Positions 1-10,086 of a stretch of DNA of 64,000 nt are shown here, one piece after another. Numbering within the stretch: position 1 is the first letter of the stretch; every line of letters starts with the position of its first letter. Below the pieces are notes generated by a model that was not told the DNA's origin, did not search any database, and saw nothing but the letters and a program-made list of their open reading frames with translations. The position numbers and the translations under genes were made by a program. This stretch comes from Lachancea kluyveri NRRL Y-12651 (lineage: Eukaryota; Ascomycota; Saccharomycetes; Saccharomycetales; Saccharomycetaceae): assembly GCA_000149225.2 (NCBI GenBank), contig CM000694.1:558001-622000 (forward strand), written 5' to 3'.

Positions 1-2812
1 GGCTAAAAAATCTAAGGCTGCTGCCAAAAAGGGTCGTGGTAAGTACCAATTTGAGATCATGTTGCAGTTGGGTATTCCAAGAGAAGAAGTGATTCAATTC
101 GCTGATCCTCAATACTGGTTGAACTACTTCCCACCATTGTGTGAACAGGATTGTACTTCTTTTGGTGCTCGTATTGACTGGAGACGTTCTTTCATCACCA
201 CCGACATGAATCCGTACTATGATGCTTTTATCAGATGGCAAATGAACAAATTGAAGGCCTTGGGTAAAATCAAATTTGGTGAACGTTATACCATTTACTC
301 TGAAAAGGATGGCCAAGCTTGTATGGATCATGATAGACAATCAGGTGAGGGTGTCACTCCACAGGAATACATCGGTATTAAGATTGAAGTTACTGAGTTT
401 GCTCCAGAAGCCAAGAAGATCGTTGATAGTTCTGATGCCTTGGACAAATCCAAGAAGATCTACTTTGTTGCTGCTACTTTAAGACCAGAAACCATGTACG
501 GTCAAACTTGTTGTTTCGTTTCTCCAAAAATCGAATATGGTATTTTTGATGCAGGTGATGCTTATTATATTACAACTGAACGTGCATTCAAGAACATGTC
601 CTACCAAAAGTTGACTCCAAAGAGAGGTTACTACAAACCTATTGTCACTATTAGCGGTAAGCACTTCATCGGTTCCAAGATCCACGCCCCACTAGCAGCC
701 TATGAAGAGTTGAGAATTTTGCCAATGGAAACAGTTATTGCTAACAAGGGTACTGGTGTTGTTACTTGTGTTCCTTCTAACTCTCCAGATGACTACATGA
801 CCACAAAGGATCTACAACACAAACCAGAATACTATGGTATTGAGGCCGATTGGATTAAACATGAACCAATTCCAATTATCAATACTGAGAAATACGGTGA
901 TTTGATTGCCAAGGCTGTTTGCGAAGAGAATAAGATCAAATCTCCAAAGGATACTAACCAATTAGCAGAAGCTAAGAAGATAGCGTATAAGGAAGACTAC
1001 TACACTGGTACCATGATATATGGTAAATATAAGGGTGAAAAGGTTGAGGCTGCGAAGTCCAAGGTTAAGAGCGATATGATCGCTGCTGGCCAAGCCTTTG
1101 TGTATGATGAGCCCGAATCTCTGGTTATTTCTCGTTCTGGTGACGAATGTATCGTTTCTTTGGAAGACCAATGGTACGTGGACTATGGTGAAGAATCCTG
1201 GAAAGAGCAAGCCATTGAATGTTTGGAACAGATGGAACTGTTTGCTCCTGAAGTTAAGAATGCATTTGAGGGTGTTTTGGAATGGTTGAAGAACTGGGCC
1301 GTCTGTCGTACTTACGGTCTAGGTACTAGATTGCCATGGGATGAAAAGTACTTGGTTGAATCATTGTCTGACTCCACTATTTACCAAGCTTTTTACACCA
1401 TTGCTCATATGTTGTTCAAGGACTATTACGGCCAGGAAGTTGGTTCTTTGGGTATCAAGGCTGAACAGATGACGGACGAAGTCTTCGAATACATCTTCCA
1501 ACACGTTGATGAGGTCAAAGGCACAGATATTCCACTAAAGTCTTTGCAAAAGTTGAGAAGAGAATTTGAGTATTTCTACCCATTGGACGTTTCCATTTCC
1601 GGTAAGGATTTGATTCCAAACCATTTGACCTTTTTCATCTATACACATGTCGCTTTATTCCCTAAGAAGTTCTGGCCAAAGGGTATCAGAGCCAACGGCC
1701 ATTTAATGTTAAACAATGCTAAGATGTCTAAATCTACTGGTAACTTTATGACTTTGGAACAAATCGTGGGGAAGTTTGGTGCCGATGCTTCTCGTATCGC
1801 TTTGGCTGATGCTGGTGATACCGTTGAAGATGCCAACCTTGACGAAGCCAATGCTAACGCTGCTATTTTAAGACTGTTCAACCTAAAGGAATGGTCTGAG
1901 GAAATTGTTGGCAGCGTTGACAAGCTACGTTCTGGTGAAATCACCGAATTTTTCGATGTTGCCTTTGAACATGAAATGAACTTTTTGATTGAAGAAACCT
2001 ACAAGCAATATGAGCTAACTAATTACAAAGGTGCTCTAAAGTACGGTCTGTTTGACTTCCACGCTGCTAGAGATTACTACCGTGATTCCTGTGAAGTTAT
2101 GCACAAGGATTTGATTCTACGTTACATCGAATCCCAAGTCTTATTATTGGCACCTATTGCTCCACATTTTGCGGAGTACATTTACCGTGAAGTTTTGGGT
2201 AAGAACTCTTCTGTTCAAACTGCCAAATTCCCTCGTGCTTCTAAACCAGTTGACACCGGTGTTTTGTCTTCTTTGGAATATTTGAGAGATTTACAAAAGA
2301 AAATCAGAGAGACTGAAGGCCAATCTTTGAAGAAGAAGAAGGGTAAGGGATCAGACGTCGATCCAGCCAAGCCAGCCAAATTGACTTTGTTGATTTCCGA
2401 ATCCTTCCCAGAATGGCAAAGCAACTATATTGCATTGGTCCGTGAATTGTTTGAACAACAATCTCTGGATGACAATAGTAAGATCAAGGACAGAGTTGAT
2501 AAAAAGGATATGAAACGTGCCATGCCTTTTATTTCTCTATTAAAACAACGTTTGACCACTGAACCTGCGAAAACCGTTTTCAACAGAGAATTATTATTTG
2601 ATGAAGTAGCCACCGTGAAGGCCACCATTGAAAACATCAAGAAGGCCTGCCAGTCTGTTAAATTGGAAGAATTCCAATTTATTTCCTTCCCATACGGTTC
2701 CAAAACTGGTAAGGATATCTTTACCGGTGAGGAAGTTGAACTTCCAAACGTTGCCAAGGTTGTCGAAACCGCTATACCCGGTGAACCTGGTATTCTCATC
2801 AGAAACATTTAA
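1..2812 (+). CDS. CDC60: Cytosolic leucyl-tRNA synthetase (5' partial)
   Basis: Charges tRNA-Leu with leucine in the cytosol. The frame is already open at base 2 and runs about 936 codons to the stop, so roughly the first 150 residues of the usual ~1090-residue yeast enzyme, including the HIGH signature, lie outside the window. Visible parts are the CP1 editing region (LRPETMYGQT near base 480), the class I KMSKS loop (AKMSKSTGN; KMSKS at 1721-1735), the anticodon-binding helical domain, and the lysine-rich C-terminal extension typical of archaeal/eukaryotic LeuRS (KKKKGKG near 2330). Codon use is strongly biased to the preferred yeast set, as expected for an abundant enzyme. Next to PET20, as in S. 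cerevisiae. The truncation is due only to the window edge. Confidence 0.97.
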   Translation, partial: AKKSKAAAKKGRGKYQFEIMLQLGIPREEVIQFADPQYWLNYFPPLCEQDCTSFGARIDWRRSFITTDMNPYYDAFIRWQMNKLKALGKIKFGERYTIYSEKDGQACMDHDRQSGEGVTPQEYIGIKIEVTEFAPEAKKIVDSSDALDKSKKIYFVAATLRPETMYGQTCCFVSPKIEYGIFDAGDAYYITTERAFKNMSYQKLTPKRGYYKPIVTISGKHFIGSKIHAPLAAYEELRILPMETVIANKGTGVVTCVPSNSPDDYMTTKDLQHKPEYYGIEADWIKHEPIPIINTEKYGDLIAKAVCEENKIKSPKDTNQLAEAKKIAYKEDYYTGTMIYGKYKGEKVEAAKSKVKSDMIAAGQAFVYDEPESLVISRSGDECIVSLEDQWYVDYGEESWKEQAIECLEQMELFAPEVKNAFEGVLEWLKNWAVCRTYGLGTRLPWDEKYLVESLSDSTIYQAFYTIAHMLFKDYYGQEVGSLGIKAEQMTDEVFEYIFQHVDEVKGTDIPLKSLQKLRREFEYFYPLDVSISGKDLIPNHLTFFIYTHVALFPKKFWPKGIRANGHLMLNNAKMSKSTGNFMTLEQIVGKFGADASRIALADAGDTVEDANLDEANANAAILRLFNLKEWSEEIVGSVDKLRSGEITEFFDVAFEHEMNFLIEETYKQYELTNYKGALKYGLFDFHAARDYYRDSCEVMHKDLILRYIESQVLLLAPIAPHFAEYIYREVLGKNSSVQTAKFPRASKPVDTGVLSSLEYLRDLQKKIRETEGQSLKKKKGKGSDVDPAKPAKLTLLISESFPEWQSNYIALVRELFEQQSLDDNSKIKDRVDKKDMKRAMPFISLLKQRLTTEPAKTVFNRELLFDEVATVKATIENIKKACQSVKLEEFQFISFPYGSKTGKDIFTGEEVELPNVAKVVETAIPGEPGILIRNI

Positions 2813-4680
2813 GAATGTAATGTTTGTATAGATTGATATGAGAGATTTTTTTTGTTCGTAATTACGTAAAGAAGTAAAGACTAATATCCCTTAAAAAAGA
2901 GGCTTTGTGATCTAACTGGTAAGTGGGTATGGTGACATAAGCATTCTAATAAGAGTAGAAACCATGCTACGTGTCGTATGTAATGTGACCTTTTGGCACA
3001 TACGCTCTTGTTTTGGATGCTGTGGTGTAGGTCCGTACGGAAAGAAGCGGAAACGGTTTACAATCTCAAGTTTTCTTCCGTCCGTCTTTTCCATAGTTGC
3101 TGATTATGCTGAGGCAAACCATTTCCTGAAGATCAAACGAGGAGGGCTGGCCAAAGTTCAGACGTTGCAATGTCTAGAGAGACTGTTTAACGGTTAAATT
3201 TCGATTGTCTAGACGAAAGTAAAAAAAAAAAAAAAAAAAAAAGGCCTTACTACTAGCATAATTCAGAAAGGGTTGTTTCATCGGGCCGTATGTCCTTTTT
3301 TTCTTTTCTCTTTGTTTCATCCTTTTTCACCAAAAACTAGATGAAAATGGAAGCATTCTTGTATCTCACAATTTCCAGGCATGAACGGCAACTACAGTTG
3401 TTTTAGATAACTCGATCTCTTGTAAGTTGCATACATGTGCCCAAACGGTTCACGTTTCGTTCTTCTTATTTTTTTCATATGGCAATTGACATGAAACAAT
3501 TCGAAATACCAACCGGTCTAAAGCTTGACGTAAAGAACAGTTCACCCGTTAACTTCGAAGTTTGATCTTTTTTTTTTCTCTCTCTCTCTCCTGAGCATCA
3601 GTGTCACATTCCAATAGATGCAGTTTTGTCATTCAAACCGAGGGCGCTTTCTTCTTTACGTATCAAGACCGAAACCAACCTACCTAAACGGAGAGACCGT
3701 TGCAACGTCGTCGTCACGTGATATAGCGTAAACCATCCTCTCTGAGAAATGGAAAGCAGTAGCGGATATGTTTTCGAACACGAAACGAGACTAACAGGTA
3801 CGCTGGTCGCGTGGCGGAACGACCATGAGAATGGAGATAAGATACATCGACCCGAGAGATTGGCATTTTGATATTTGCTGTAAACTACACTACGAAGGAC
3901 AAATGCAACGGACTACTAATCCCGACTGTTGTCTTTTACTGTACGGACAAACACAACAATCAAAAGAAATAAAAAAAAAAGGTGCAAACCGATAAAAATA
4001 TGCTTGAACCGAGAGCATCGAACCCCCCATGTTATTATGTGGTTAACGATCACTGCCTATTCTGTTGATCAGTCCGCCTCTGCTTTCCAGGACTCAAGCA
4101 TCATTCACTTCCCGTGCAGCATCACTCACCTGACTAGATAGCTGGATATTCTCCACATCACGTTGATGCACGGCTGTTCATGTGTGTGTGCGCGCGTTAT
4201 ACGATGCCAGCTTCTCGTGCCGGGTCGGACCTGAGTCCCCTAAGGAGCATCATGTGGCACGTCGGATGTGACCGCTTGCCTCGTACACACAATCAAGGGT
4301 GTTGCATGGCCGACATGGCTTTTGCTGGTGTGAACAAATATAAATAATTGCAACGCCGGATTGCCAGATACGCTTTGTCAGAGTTGCTGTTTCGTCTGCC
4401 TTGTTCACATTTTTACAAAGGTATTCGAAACTACAGTTCAGTCTCGGATATTTTGTAAAACTCCGATATCCTCTTTTGTCCCTGACGTAATTACCCGCCT
4501 CCCCCCCGGGTCAAATAATCCAAGGAAACCAAACGCATCTCTTTTTACTGTTGGAAGCTGTCCCGGAGCTGACTGTCATACCCATACACACCATACGAAG
4601 TGCGCTATATAAGTGCAAATATTCAGGAAGTTAGCTAATAAAGATCGGCGGTAAAAACTCTCGACGAAAGCCCCGGCAGC
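2813..4680. other. Long intergenic region with promoter-like elements
   Basis: This is the longest gene-free stretch in the window (about 1.9 kb). It holds a 22-base A tract (3221-3242), a Cbf1/Pho4-type GTCACGTG (3713-3720), one STRE core CCCCT (4237-4241), a CRE-like TGACGTAA (4483-4490) directly followed by a Reb1 core TTACCCG (4491-4497), and a TATA box (4606-4613). Short open frames here show no family resemblance. It probably carries the CDC60 terminator and a complex upstream region for the small gene at 4681. The site assignments are motif matches only. Confidence 0.45.
4606..4613 (+). promoter_or_regulatory. TATA box of the 108-residue gene
   Basis: TATATAAG lies 68 bases before the ATG at 4681, a typical yeast spacing for a regulated TATA-containing promoter. 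Confidence 0.55.
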
Positions 4681-5007
4681 ATGAGCGACCAAATAGCAGT
4701 GCAACTAGTAAACAATGACTTTGACCAGGTGCTTGCAGAGCATTTCTCCGACAAGGAGCAGTTCCTGCTTTTTGCCAGAGATCAGGACTTTGACTTGGAC
4801 ACTTGTCTTGAATTGTGCGACCATGTTGCCTACTTGAATGAAGATGTCAGTAACAACGCGCTAGAGGATAGGCCTGAGATTGTTGGTGCGAACAAGGATT
4901 TCGAGCTGCAAATCAAAGAGTATAGTACACTAGAGAAGTACGAACCGGTCACTACTGACGATCTTCCGCCTACAGAAGCAGACTCTGTGAGTTGGTCTTG
5001 GTGGTAA
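4681..5007 (+). CDS. Small acidic protein, unrecognised (108 aa)
   Basis: I do not recognise this gene. It encodes 108 residues rich in Asp and Glu, with two cysteines in a DTCLELCD segment (about residues 41-48), no signal peptide or membrane segment, and an odd tryptophan-rich end (SWSWW). Support for it being real: a good TATA box 68 bases upstream, ATG as the first in-frame start, ordinary codon use, and a long upstream region with stress- and CRE-type motifs. It lies between CDC60 and PET20, which adjoin each other directly in S. cerevisiae, so it was lost there or gained here. A stress-regulated role is speculation from the promoter alone. Confidence 0.6.
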   Translation: MSDQIAVQLVNNDFDQVLAEHFSDKEQFLLFARDQDFDLDTCLELCDHVAYLNEDVSNNALEDRPEIVGANKDFELQIKEYSTLEKYEPVTTDDLPPTEADSVSWSWW

Positions 5008-5424
5008 CGGAGGAGACAAAAGACTGATCATACATTAAAACAGAGCAAAGCAGCATTCCCGTCCGTTCTGTTGGCATTTGATGTACGAAATCAGCATTTC
5101 AAGTGTGAGCGTATGTTGTTTGTATTTTTAAAAAGTGCAGGATCACGATTTAAAAGAAAGAGGAAGGACAGGAAAAAAAGTACAATAGGAAGCATCAGTT
5201 CTTTTCCGTCGAAAAAACAAAAATGAAAACAAACAATAGAATACACTTTTACCATTCATAAATAGTTGTGTTTTCTGTTGTTTCCTTTAAAAACTCTTTA
5301 TTACTTTTTTATTCAAAAGTCTTGATAGTTGAATGGAAAAATAATTCAATCGTTTCTTTCGCAGTACGAACGTTATATGTAGATGCAGCTGTAATTCCGG
5401 CGGAACCAAATCTTCTGTATCTTC

Positions 5425-5453
<29 letters not shown>
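5425..5453. repeat. Poly(A) tract, 29 bases
   Basis: Uninterrupted run of A on the + strand in the gap before PET20. Its exact length is likely to vary and to be sensitive to sequencing error. Confidence 0.9.
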
Positions 5454-5455
<2 letters not shown>

Positions 5456-5533
5456 GTTAAAAGTAAGCCTTATCTAGTATGATTGTTGTTTATTATCACT
5501 ATTATTGTCATATACAGGAAAGAAGAAGGAAAG

Positions 5534-5535
<2 letters not shown>

Positions 5536-5574
<39 letters not shown>
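5536..5574. repeat. (GA)n microsatellite, about 19 units
   Basis: Uninterrupted GA dinucleotide repeat followed by an A tract, in the convergent gap downstream of PET20. Confidence 0.9.
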
Positions 5575-5577
<3 letters not shown>

Positions 5578-5752
5578 AAGAAAAAAAAAAAAAAAGATGA
5601 AAGTCAATGTGCTGTTCGTTAGAATGGTATCGCAAAAGGTGCTCTATCATGATGTCAAATCGTTAAATAATAGAAATGCATATTTTTAGAAAGGAAAGAG
5701 ATGAACGACTGTGGAAAGCTAAAGAGAGGAGTATGAAATGAACAGGCGAAGC

Positions 5753-6412
5753 TTATTCATTCAACTTTTTCTTCAGTTGCAAAAGTCTTATTATAGGCCT
5801 TTTTCTACCCTTTTCTCTATTTAACAACTTGCTCTTTTCCTTGGCAAAAATTTCTTGTTTCGCTTGTTTTAATGCATCAATGTCCTTCTTCTCCATCTCG
5901 TCCACTGGTGGCTGGAAAGGTTTCAACTTTTTAATAACCTCTGTCGGAACATTATCCCATTCCCCGTAGAATTCCGTACCAGTTGCCGAAGATACCCATG
6001 GAATAGGATCTCCAAGGGCCTCTAATTTCATTGCAAATTCGTATAGGGTACTCTCGCTTTCCTTTGGACTAGCCGGATTCAGAAAAATGGGCCTATAACC
6101 GGAATAGAAAACATCCGTGCTTATCTCGCGTAGCTTTAAATGTTCTGTAGATGGTGCTTTGGGTAACCAAGAGTAGTCATGTCTCTTTTTCCCACTAAGT
6201 TCAACCTGTGTACGCTTCTTGCTGGGCCTGCTCTCTGGTTCCTCTGTCTTTGTTATTTCTTGTTGCTTTTTATTCTTGCGTTTCTGTTGCTTTACCTGGT
6301 CTTTTTGTAATAAAGATTGGTTATTTAGAAATGTAAAAGAAGACTGGTACCTTCTAGAGGCTAGTAAGTTCAGATTCCTAGAAACCCCAGTTCTAATACC
6401 TATTTTGAACAT
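5753..6412 (-). CDS. PET20: Mitochondrial protein Pet20
   Basis: Encodes 219 residues (S. cerevisiae Pet20 is about 250) with a basic, hydroxylated, acid-free N-terminus typical of a mitochondrial presequence. A lysine-rich linker follows, then the family core: YSWLPKAPSTEHLKLREIS followed by TDVFYSGYRPIF at about residues 79-112. This core is shared by Pet20 and its relative Sue1 of the PET20 family. Position between CDC60 and AIM44 picks Pet20 over Sue1. In S. cerevisiae the protein is needed for respiratory growth and mitochondrial genome stability; its biochemical role is not settled. Divergent from the lipase-like gene at 6751 with a 338-base shared promoter. Confidence 0.88.
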   Translation of the reverse strand: MFKIGIRTGVSRNLNLLASRRYQSSFTFLNNQSLLQKDQVKQQKRKNKKQQEITKTEEPESRPSKKRTQVELSGKKRHDYSWLPKAPSTEHLKLREISTDVFYSGYRPIFLNPASPKESESTLYEFAMKLEALGDPIPWVSSATGTEFYGEWDNVPTEVIKKLKPFQPPVDEMEKKDIDALKQAKQEIFAKEKSKLLNREKGRKRPIIRLLQLKKKLNE

Positions 6413-6645
6413 ATTGTCTTTGAATTATTGTAACGGTGGTGGCGTTGTTTTCTGGTAACCTTATGTTTTGTTGTTCAAATGACAAATCGACTGATACAAT
6501 AAAAGACCAATGTGGAAAACCAGAGCACCCCCTCCTTAAAAAAAATTTTCTTTTCTTTTTAAAGTGCTTCGTTTACCATGATGGTGTGTCACATGATCAA
6601 AAAATAGAGTTATCGGTCGGAAGCCTTAATTCATGTAACAAAACG

Positions 6646-6653
6646 TATAAATA
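6646..6653 (+). promoter_or_regulatory. TATA box of the lipase-like gene
   Basis: TATAAATA lies 98 bases before the ATG at 6751, in the divergent promoter shared with PET20. Confidence 0.55.
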
Positions 6654-6750
6654 GGCGTGCCTCGAGAGGGAAAAAAAAAAAAGAAAGTATAGAGTAAGCA
6701 ACTCTATCAGGATAGCGTCCACCTTCCCATATATCTCACACTTACCAATA

Positions 6751-8079
6751 ATGCTAGACTCTGTATTACATTATGTACCACTCTACTCTCATGTAACACA
6801 AACCGTCCCAAACCAACCCTTGAAGTTTGTGAACGACGCTACTTCTATCGACTTGCCAACTCTAATTGATAAATACTGTCCTGAATTCAGCAATGGTGCG
6901 TCAGCCCTGTTTCATCCGCTGTTGTTCAATGGCCATTTGCAAACTATGTACTCAGCTTTCCAGAGGTTTGAAAATATTGATCTTGTTCACTACAAAAGAC
7001 TGGTTGTAAATTATCAAGACGGTGGTGAGGGTACCGCAGATTTCGTCGTTCCTCCGGACACACCAGTCTCAGATTATACACCACCAAATCAGTCTAAAAA
7101 ACTGTTTCCTAGATACTCTTACTTCACCCCAGAGGAAATAGAAAAACTACCCTCTACCGACGGAAAACCTCTTCTTATAGTGCTGCATGGTTTGACCGGT
7201 AGCTCTGATGAAAGCTATGTCCGCTCGTTGGTGAATAAGGTCACTTCGGACTATGGATTTGAGGCGTGTGTTCTAAACTCTAGAGGTTGCTGTCAATCTA
7301 CTATTACTACACCAAGGTTGTATAGTGGCTTGTGGACTGACGATATCAGGGAATTTGTGCATAAGCTACGTGACATGTATCCCAAGCGGAAGTTTTACAT
7401 GGTAGGGATCTCACTTGGTGCCTCTATGGCTACCAATTATCTCGGCCAGGAACGTGATTCCTCGGAAATTGAATGTGCAGCTGTTTTGGGCAATCCATGG
7501 GATATGGCTTATTCTTCGTATTTTTTGAAAAGGTCGTTTACTGGTAATTCTTTCTACTCGCCTGCCATGGCTAAAAACTGTGTTAGGCTTGTTAACAATA
7601 ATATAGATCAATTGAAAAGGGACCCATATCTGTGTAAGCTATTGGAAGAAAAACTTGACAAAGTGACCACTGTAGAGGAATTTGACAATTGGTTTACGTC
7701 GAAAATGTTTGGTTTTAACAACTCGTTTGAATATTACAGACATGGGAGTAGCTCCAACAGGCTGCTTCACGTTAGGACACCGCTGCTTGCTATTAATGCC
7801 ACCGATGACCCTATCGTCGGCTCTGAAGCCTTGCCTTACCGTGAGATTCAGGACAATCCTTACACATTACTGTTAGAAACAAGCAAAGGTGGTCATATTG
7901 GTTGGTTTAGTTATAATGGGACACGTTGGTACTTGGAGCCATTATGCAAGTTTTTGTCATCGTTTCATAACAAGATTGTAATGGAAGGCTTAAAGCCAGA
8001 CTTCTCTTCGGTTAAGCTGCCCCATGAAAACAAGTTTGTCAAGGATCGCCTGATTAGCGATTTGGAAATTGATTTTTAA
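6751..8079 (+). CDS. Alpha/beta hydrolase, Mgl2/Eht1/Eeb1 family
   Basis: A 442-residue hydrolase of the yeast family that includes monoacylglycerol lipase Mgl2 (YMR210W) and the ethyl-ester synthases/esterases Eht1 and Eeb1. It looks closest to Mgl2: HGLTGSSDESYVR, SRGCC and the EFDNWFTSKMFGFNN region all follow that branch. The catalytic triad is visible as Ser221 in GISLGAS, Asp352/353 in NATDDPIVG, and His382 in GGHIGW. No signal peptide or transmembrane segment is obvious. Likely acts on monoacylglycerols or medium-chain acyl esters. No family member sits between PET20 and AIM44 in S. cerevisiae, so this is an extra or relocated copy. Substrate is inference. Confidence 0.85.
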   Translation: MLDSVLHYVPLYSHVTQTVPNQPLKFVNDATSIDLPTLIDKYCPEFSNGASALFHPLLFNGHLQTMYSAFQRFENIDLVHYKRLVVNYQDGGEGTADFVVPPDTPVSDYTPPNQSKKLFPRYSYFTPEEIEKLPSTDGKPLLIVLHGLTGSSDESYVRSLVNKVTSDYGFEACVLNSRGCCQSTITTPRLYSGLWTDDIREFVHKLRDMYPKRKFYMVGISLGASMATNYLGQERDSSEIECAAVLGNPWDMAYSSYFLKRSFTGNSFYSPAMAKNCVRLVNNNIDQLKRDPYLCKLLEEKLDKVTTVEEFDNWFTSKMFGFNNSFEYYRHGSSSNRLLHVRTPLLAINATDDPIVGSEALPYREIQDNPYTLLLETSKGGHIGWFSYNGTRWYLEPLCKFLSSFHNKIVMEGLKPDFSSVKLPHENKFVKDRLISDLEIDF

Positions 8080-8193
8080 AAGAAAGATGCTTCTCTGTCA
8101 TTATTGTTGTCATTATTACTATTACTATTGTTACTAATACACTCCCAACTATATTCACCTTGTAAATAAGCAAATAAATAAGCTTTAAGATTT

Positions 8194-10086
8194 TCACACC
8201 TTGATGCCGACTGGCAACGTTAATGACCTTCTGATATTGCCTCTCAGTGAGTTCTGGAATTGGGTCACTGATAGCATGCTACTGTTCTTGCTTGAATACA
8301 CTTGTTCTTTGTATTGGTGTGTAACAATTGTGCTGGGAATTGAAGAGCTAACCACATCGTACTCTTCACCAAGTTCAGAAGTACTCAAGGAAGTTACTGA
8401 TTTCATTTCGTCATCATTATCAGCAGCAGTGTCAAATCCACTGGACGAACTACTCTCCGAATTTTCATAGTCGGTTATTATTGCGTTGATCAATTCATGA
8501 TGTTCGTCATTATTGTCATCCTGTTGGAATTTTGCTATTTGCAATCTCATCGAAATTCGCTGAGCAACTACGGAGCGTAGGTAATGGTTCCATGTTTCTA
8601 CCGCGTTGGCCACCTTGGCATCTTCAGACGCTTCCTCGACCAGCGAGATGTGATCCTCGGTATCCCTGTAATCGTTCTCATCAATAATGCTTTCTTGAAT
8701 ACTAGAATTGTCATCCAGAATGGATTTCATGTTATCAGTATCGATGATATATTCGTCGTTCTCGCGGCTGACTTCGTCAAATTCATCTTCTTCTGTAATT
8801 GAAAATTCATGTTGGTCGGCGTTTAACTTCGATAATGGAATAACTTTGTTATTAACGACAATGGATGGTTGTCTCACAATGGAATTTAATGATAGAGATG
8901 GTTTTGATCTCACCAGTCTTGTTTTGTTGGTTTGTTCCTGAGGAGACTCGTTCAACGGAGCAGAGATATTTCTCGTTGTTAGTACATGAGAGTTAGTCAG
9001 TGTAGAAGCAGCTCTTTTGATGGAAGATGGCGTACGCCTTAAAGAATTTCTGTTTATTTTTTTGCTTTGATCAGATGTAGCAGGATAAGGCTTTTGTGTG
9101 ATAGATGATATCCTAGATTGAGTAATAGCTTGTGATATTAAGTCGCCGTTTTTACAGATCAGCTCTTTGAGGGAAGCCGAAGACATTGACCTTTTAATGT
9201 TCGAGACATAGCCGTTAGCTCTTTTCAAGTGAGATGTGGTTTGTTTTTTTTTTCTAACTTGACTTCTCTTGTGATATGATGAAAACAATTTCTTTCTGAT
9301 GGCTAGTTTCCAGCGTTGTAATCTTTTCCTAGTTCTGACTCCTATCTGTGTAAAAAACTCTAACAGTCCACCTTTACAACGAACAGCTTTGGATCTTTTT
9401 AATTTAGACGAGCGTGAGTTAGGTATTGAGACCAGTGAGGTTGTTGAAGAGCTTAATATTGATGGAGATTTCTTGATACTAGTACCTTTAGAGCGTTGTG
9501 AATTTTTATCAACGGTGGTTATTTGAAAGGAAATGTTATCCGCAGTTGGAATCGTTCCAAACCCAGTAGAGAAGGAACCGTATCCGATGTTTTCAGGGAT
9601 TGATTTCATTTGTGGGGAAAGGTTACTGAAGACGCTTTGTCTGTTTAATTGTTCATCGCTAAGTGGAAACAAGGTTGGAGTTCTGGTTGGAGCTAGAGTA
9701 TCATGATAATTTGTTGACGAATAGAGAGAACCTGAAGAAGAGATATATGAGGAACGTTTGTTAGTATTATGAAGGTTCTGCCTTCTTTGAGACGGTATTA
9801 ACCTATCCGATGTAGTGTTATCAGAAATATTGGCAAACGAGTAGTATCCACTATCTACCGCATTTGAAACTTTACTGGTGTTGGAATTCGATGCAGTGTA
9901 GTCCGAAAGGATCTGCGAAGCAGAGTCTTCCTCTTGTTTTTTACTGACACCATCATTCAGTAGATGGTGGTTGTTTAAGTGGTATTCGTCTAGTTGGTTA
10001 TCAGGGAGATGTTCCGTGCTTGGGAACTTAAAATCCATTTGATCTCCATAAAACGATTTAGTCTTTTGTCTAGTTGGTGATCTCAT
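8194..10086 (-). CDS. AIM44: Bud-neck protein Aim44
   Basis: A 630-residue, Ser/Thr/Asn-rich, mostly disordered protein. Two better conserved patches stand out: a basic block around residues 240-280 (LLEFFTQIGVRTRKRLQRWK) and an acidic/helical block near residues 480-530 (AVETWNHYLRSVVAQRISMR). The S. cerevisiae protein (about 758 aa) sits at the division site, affects contractile-ring closure through Hof1, and helps block Cdc42 reactivation at old bud necks. The call rests mainly on order (PET20-AIM44-TGS1) plus the conserved patches. The start is the ATG at 10086; the preceding in-frame codon is TTG. A TATATATA lies about 75 bases upstream, and two CCAGC cores (near 10294 and 10329) resemble Swi5/Ace2 sites. 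Confidence 0.85.
   Translation of the reverse strand: MRSPTRQKTKSFYGDQMDFKFPSTEHLPDNQLDEYHLNNHHLLNDGVSKKQEEDSASQILSDYTASNSNTSKVSNAVDSGYYSFANISDNTTSDRLIPSQRRQNLHNTNKRSSYISSSGSLYSSTNYHDTLAPTRTPTLFPLSDEQLNRQSVFSNLSPQMKSIPENIGYGSFSTGFGTIPTADNISFQITTVDKNSQRSKGTSIKKSPSILSSSTTSLVSIPNSRSSKLKRSKAVRCKGGLLEFFTQIGVRTRKRLQRWKLAIRKKLFSSYHKRSQVRKKKQTTSHLKRANGYVSNIKRSMSSASLKELICKNGDLISQAITQSRISSITQKPYPATSDQSKKINRNSLRRTPSSIKRAASTLTNSHVLTTRNISAPLNESPQEQTNKTRLVRSKPSLSLNSIVRQPSIVVNNKVIPLSKLNADQHEFSITEEDEFDEVSRENDEYIIDTDNMKSILDDNSSIQESIIDENDYRDTEDHISLVEEASEDAKVANAVETWNHYLRSVVAQRISMRLQIAKFQQDDNNDEHHELINAIITDYENSESSSSSGFDTAADNDDEMKSVTSLSTSELGEEYDVVSSSIPSTIVTHQYKEQVYSSKNSSMLSVTQFQNSLRGNIRRSLTLPVGIKV

Larger units (their letters stand above)
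5008..5752. other. Convergent intergenic region with low-complexity tracts
   Basis: This is the 3' region shared by the small acidic gene and PET20. It is AT-rich with a 29-base A tract, a long GA dinucleotide repeat and a second A tract near 5580. I see no gene here; the open frames that cross it are simple-sequence artefacts. Confidence 0.6.

Noticed and set aside
3713-3800. CDEI-like GTCACGTG followed by TGTTTTCGAACACGAAA, centromere-like
   Set aside because: The 50-60 bases between are not AT-rich, the spacing is too short, and the CDEIII match is poor.
3985-4095. Possible tRNA on the minus strand: GGTTCGATG followed by a T run
   Set aside because: The B-box-like sequence is there, but no matching acceptor stem, A box or anticodon arm can be drawn; it is probably chance.
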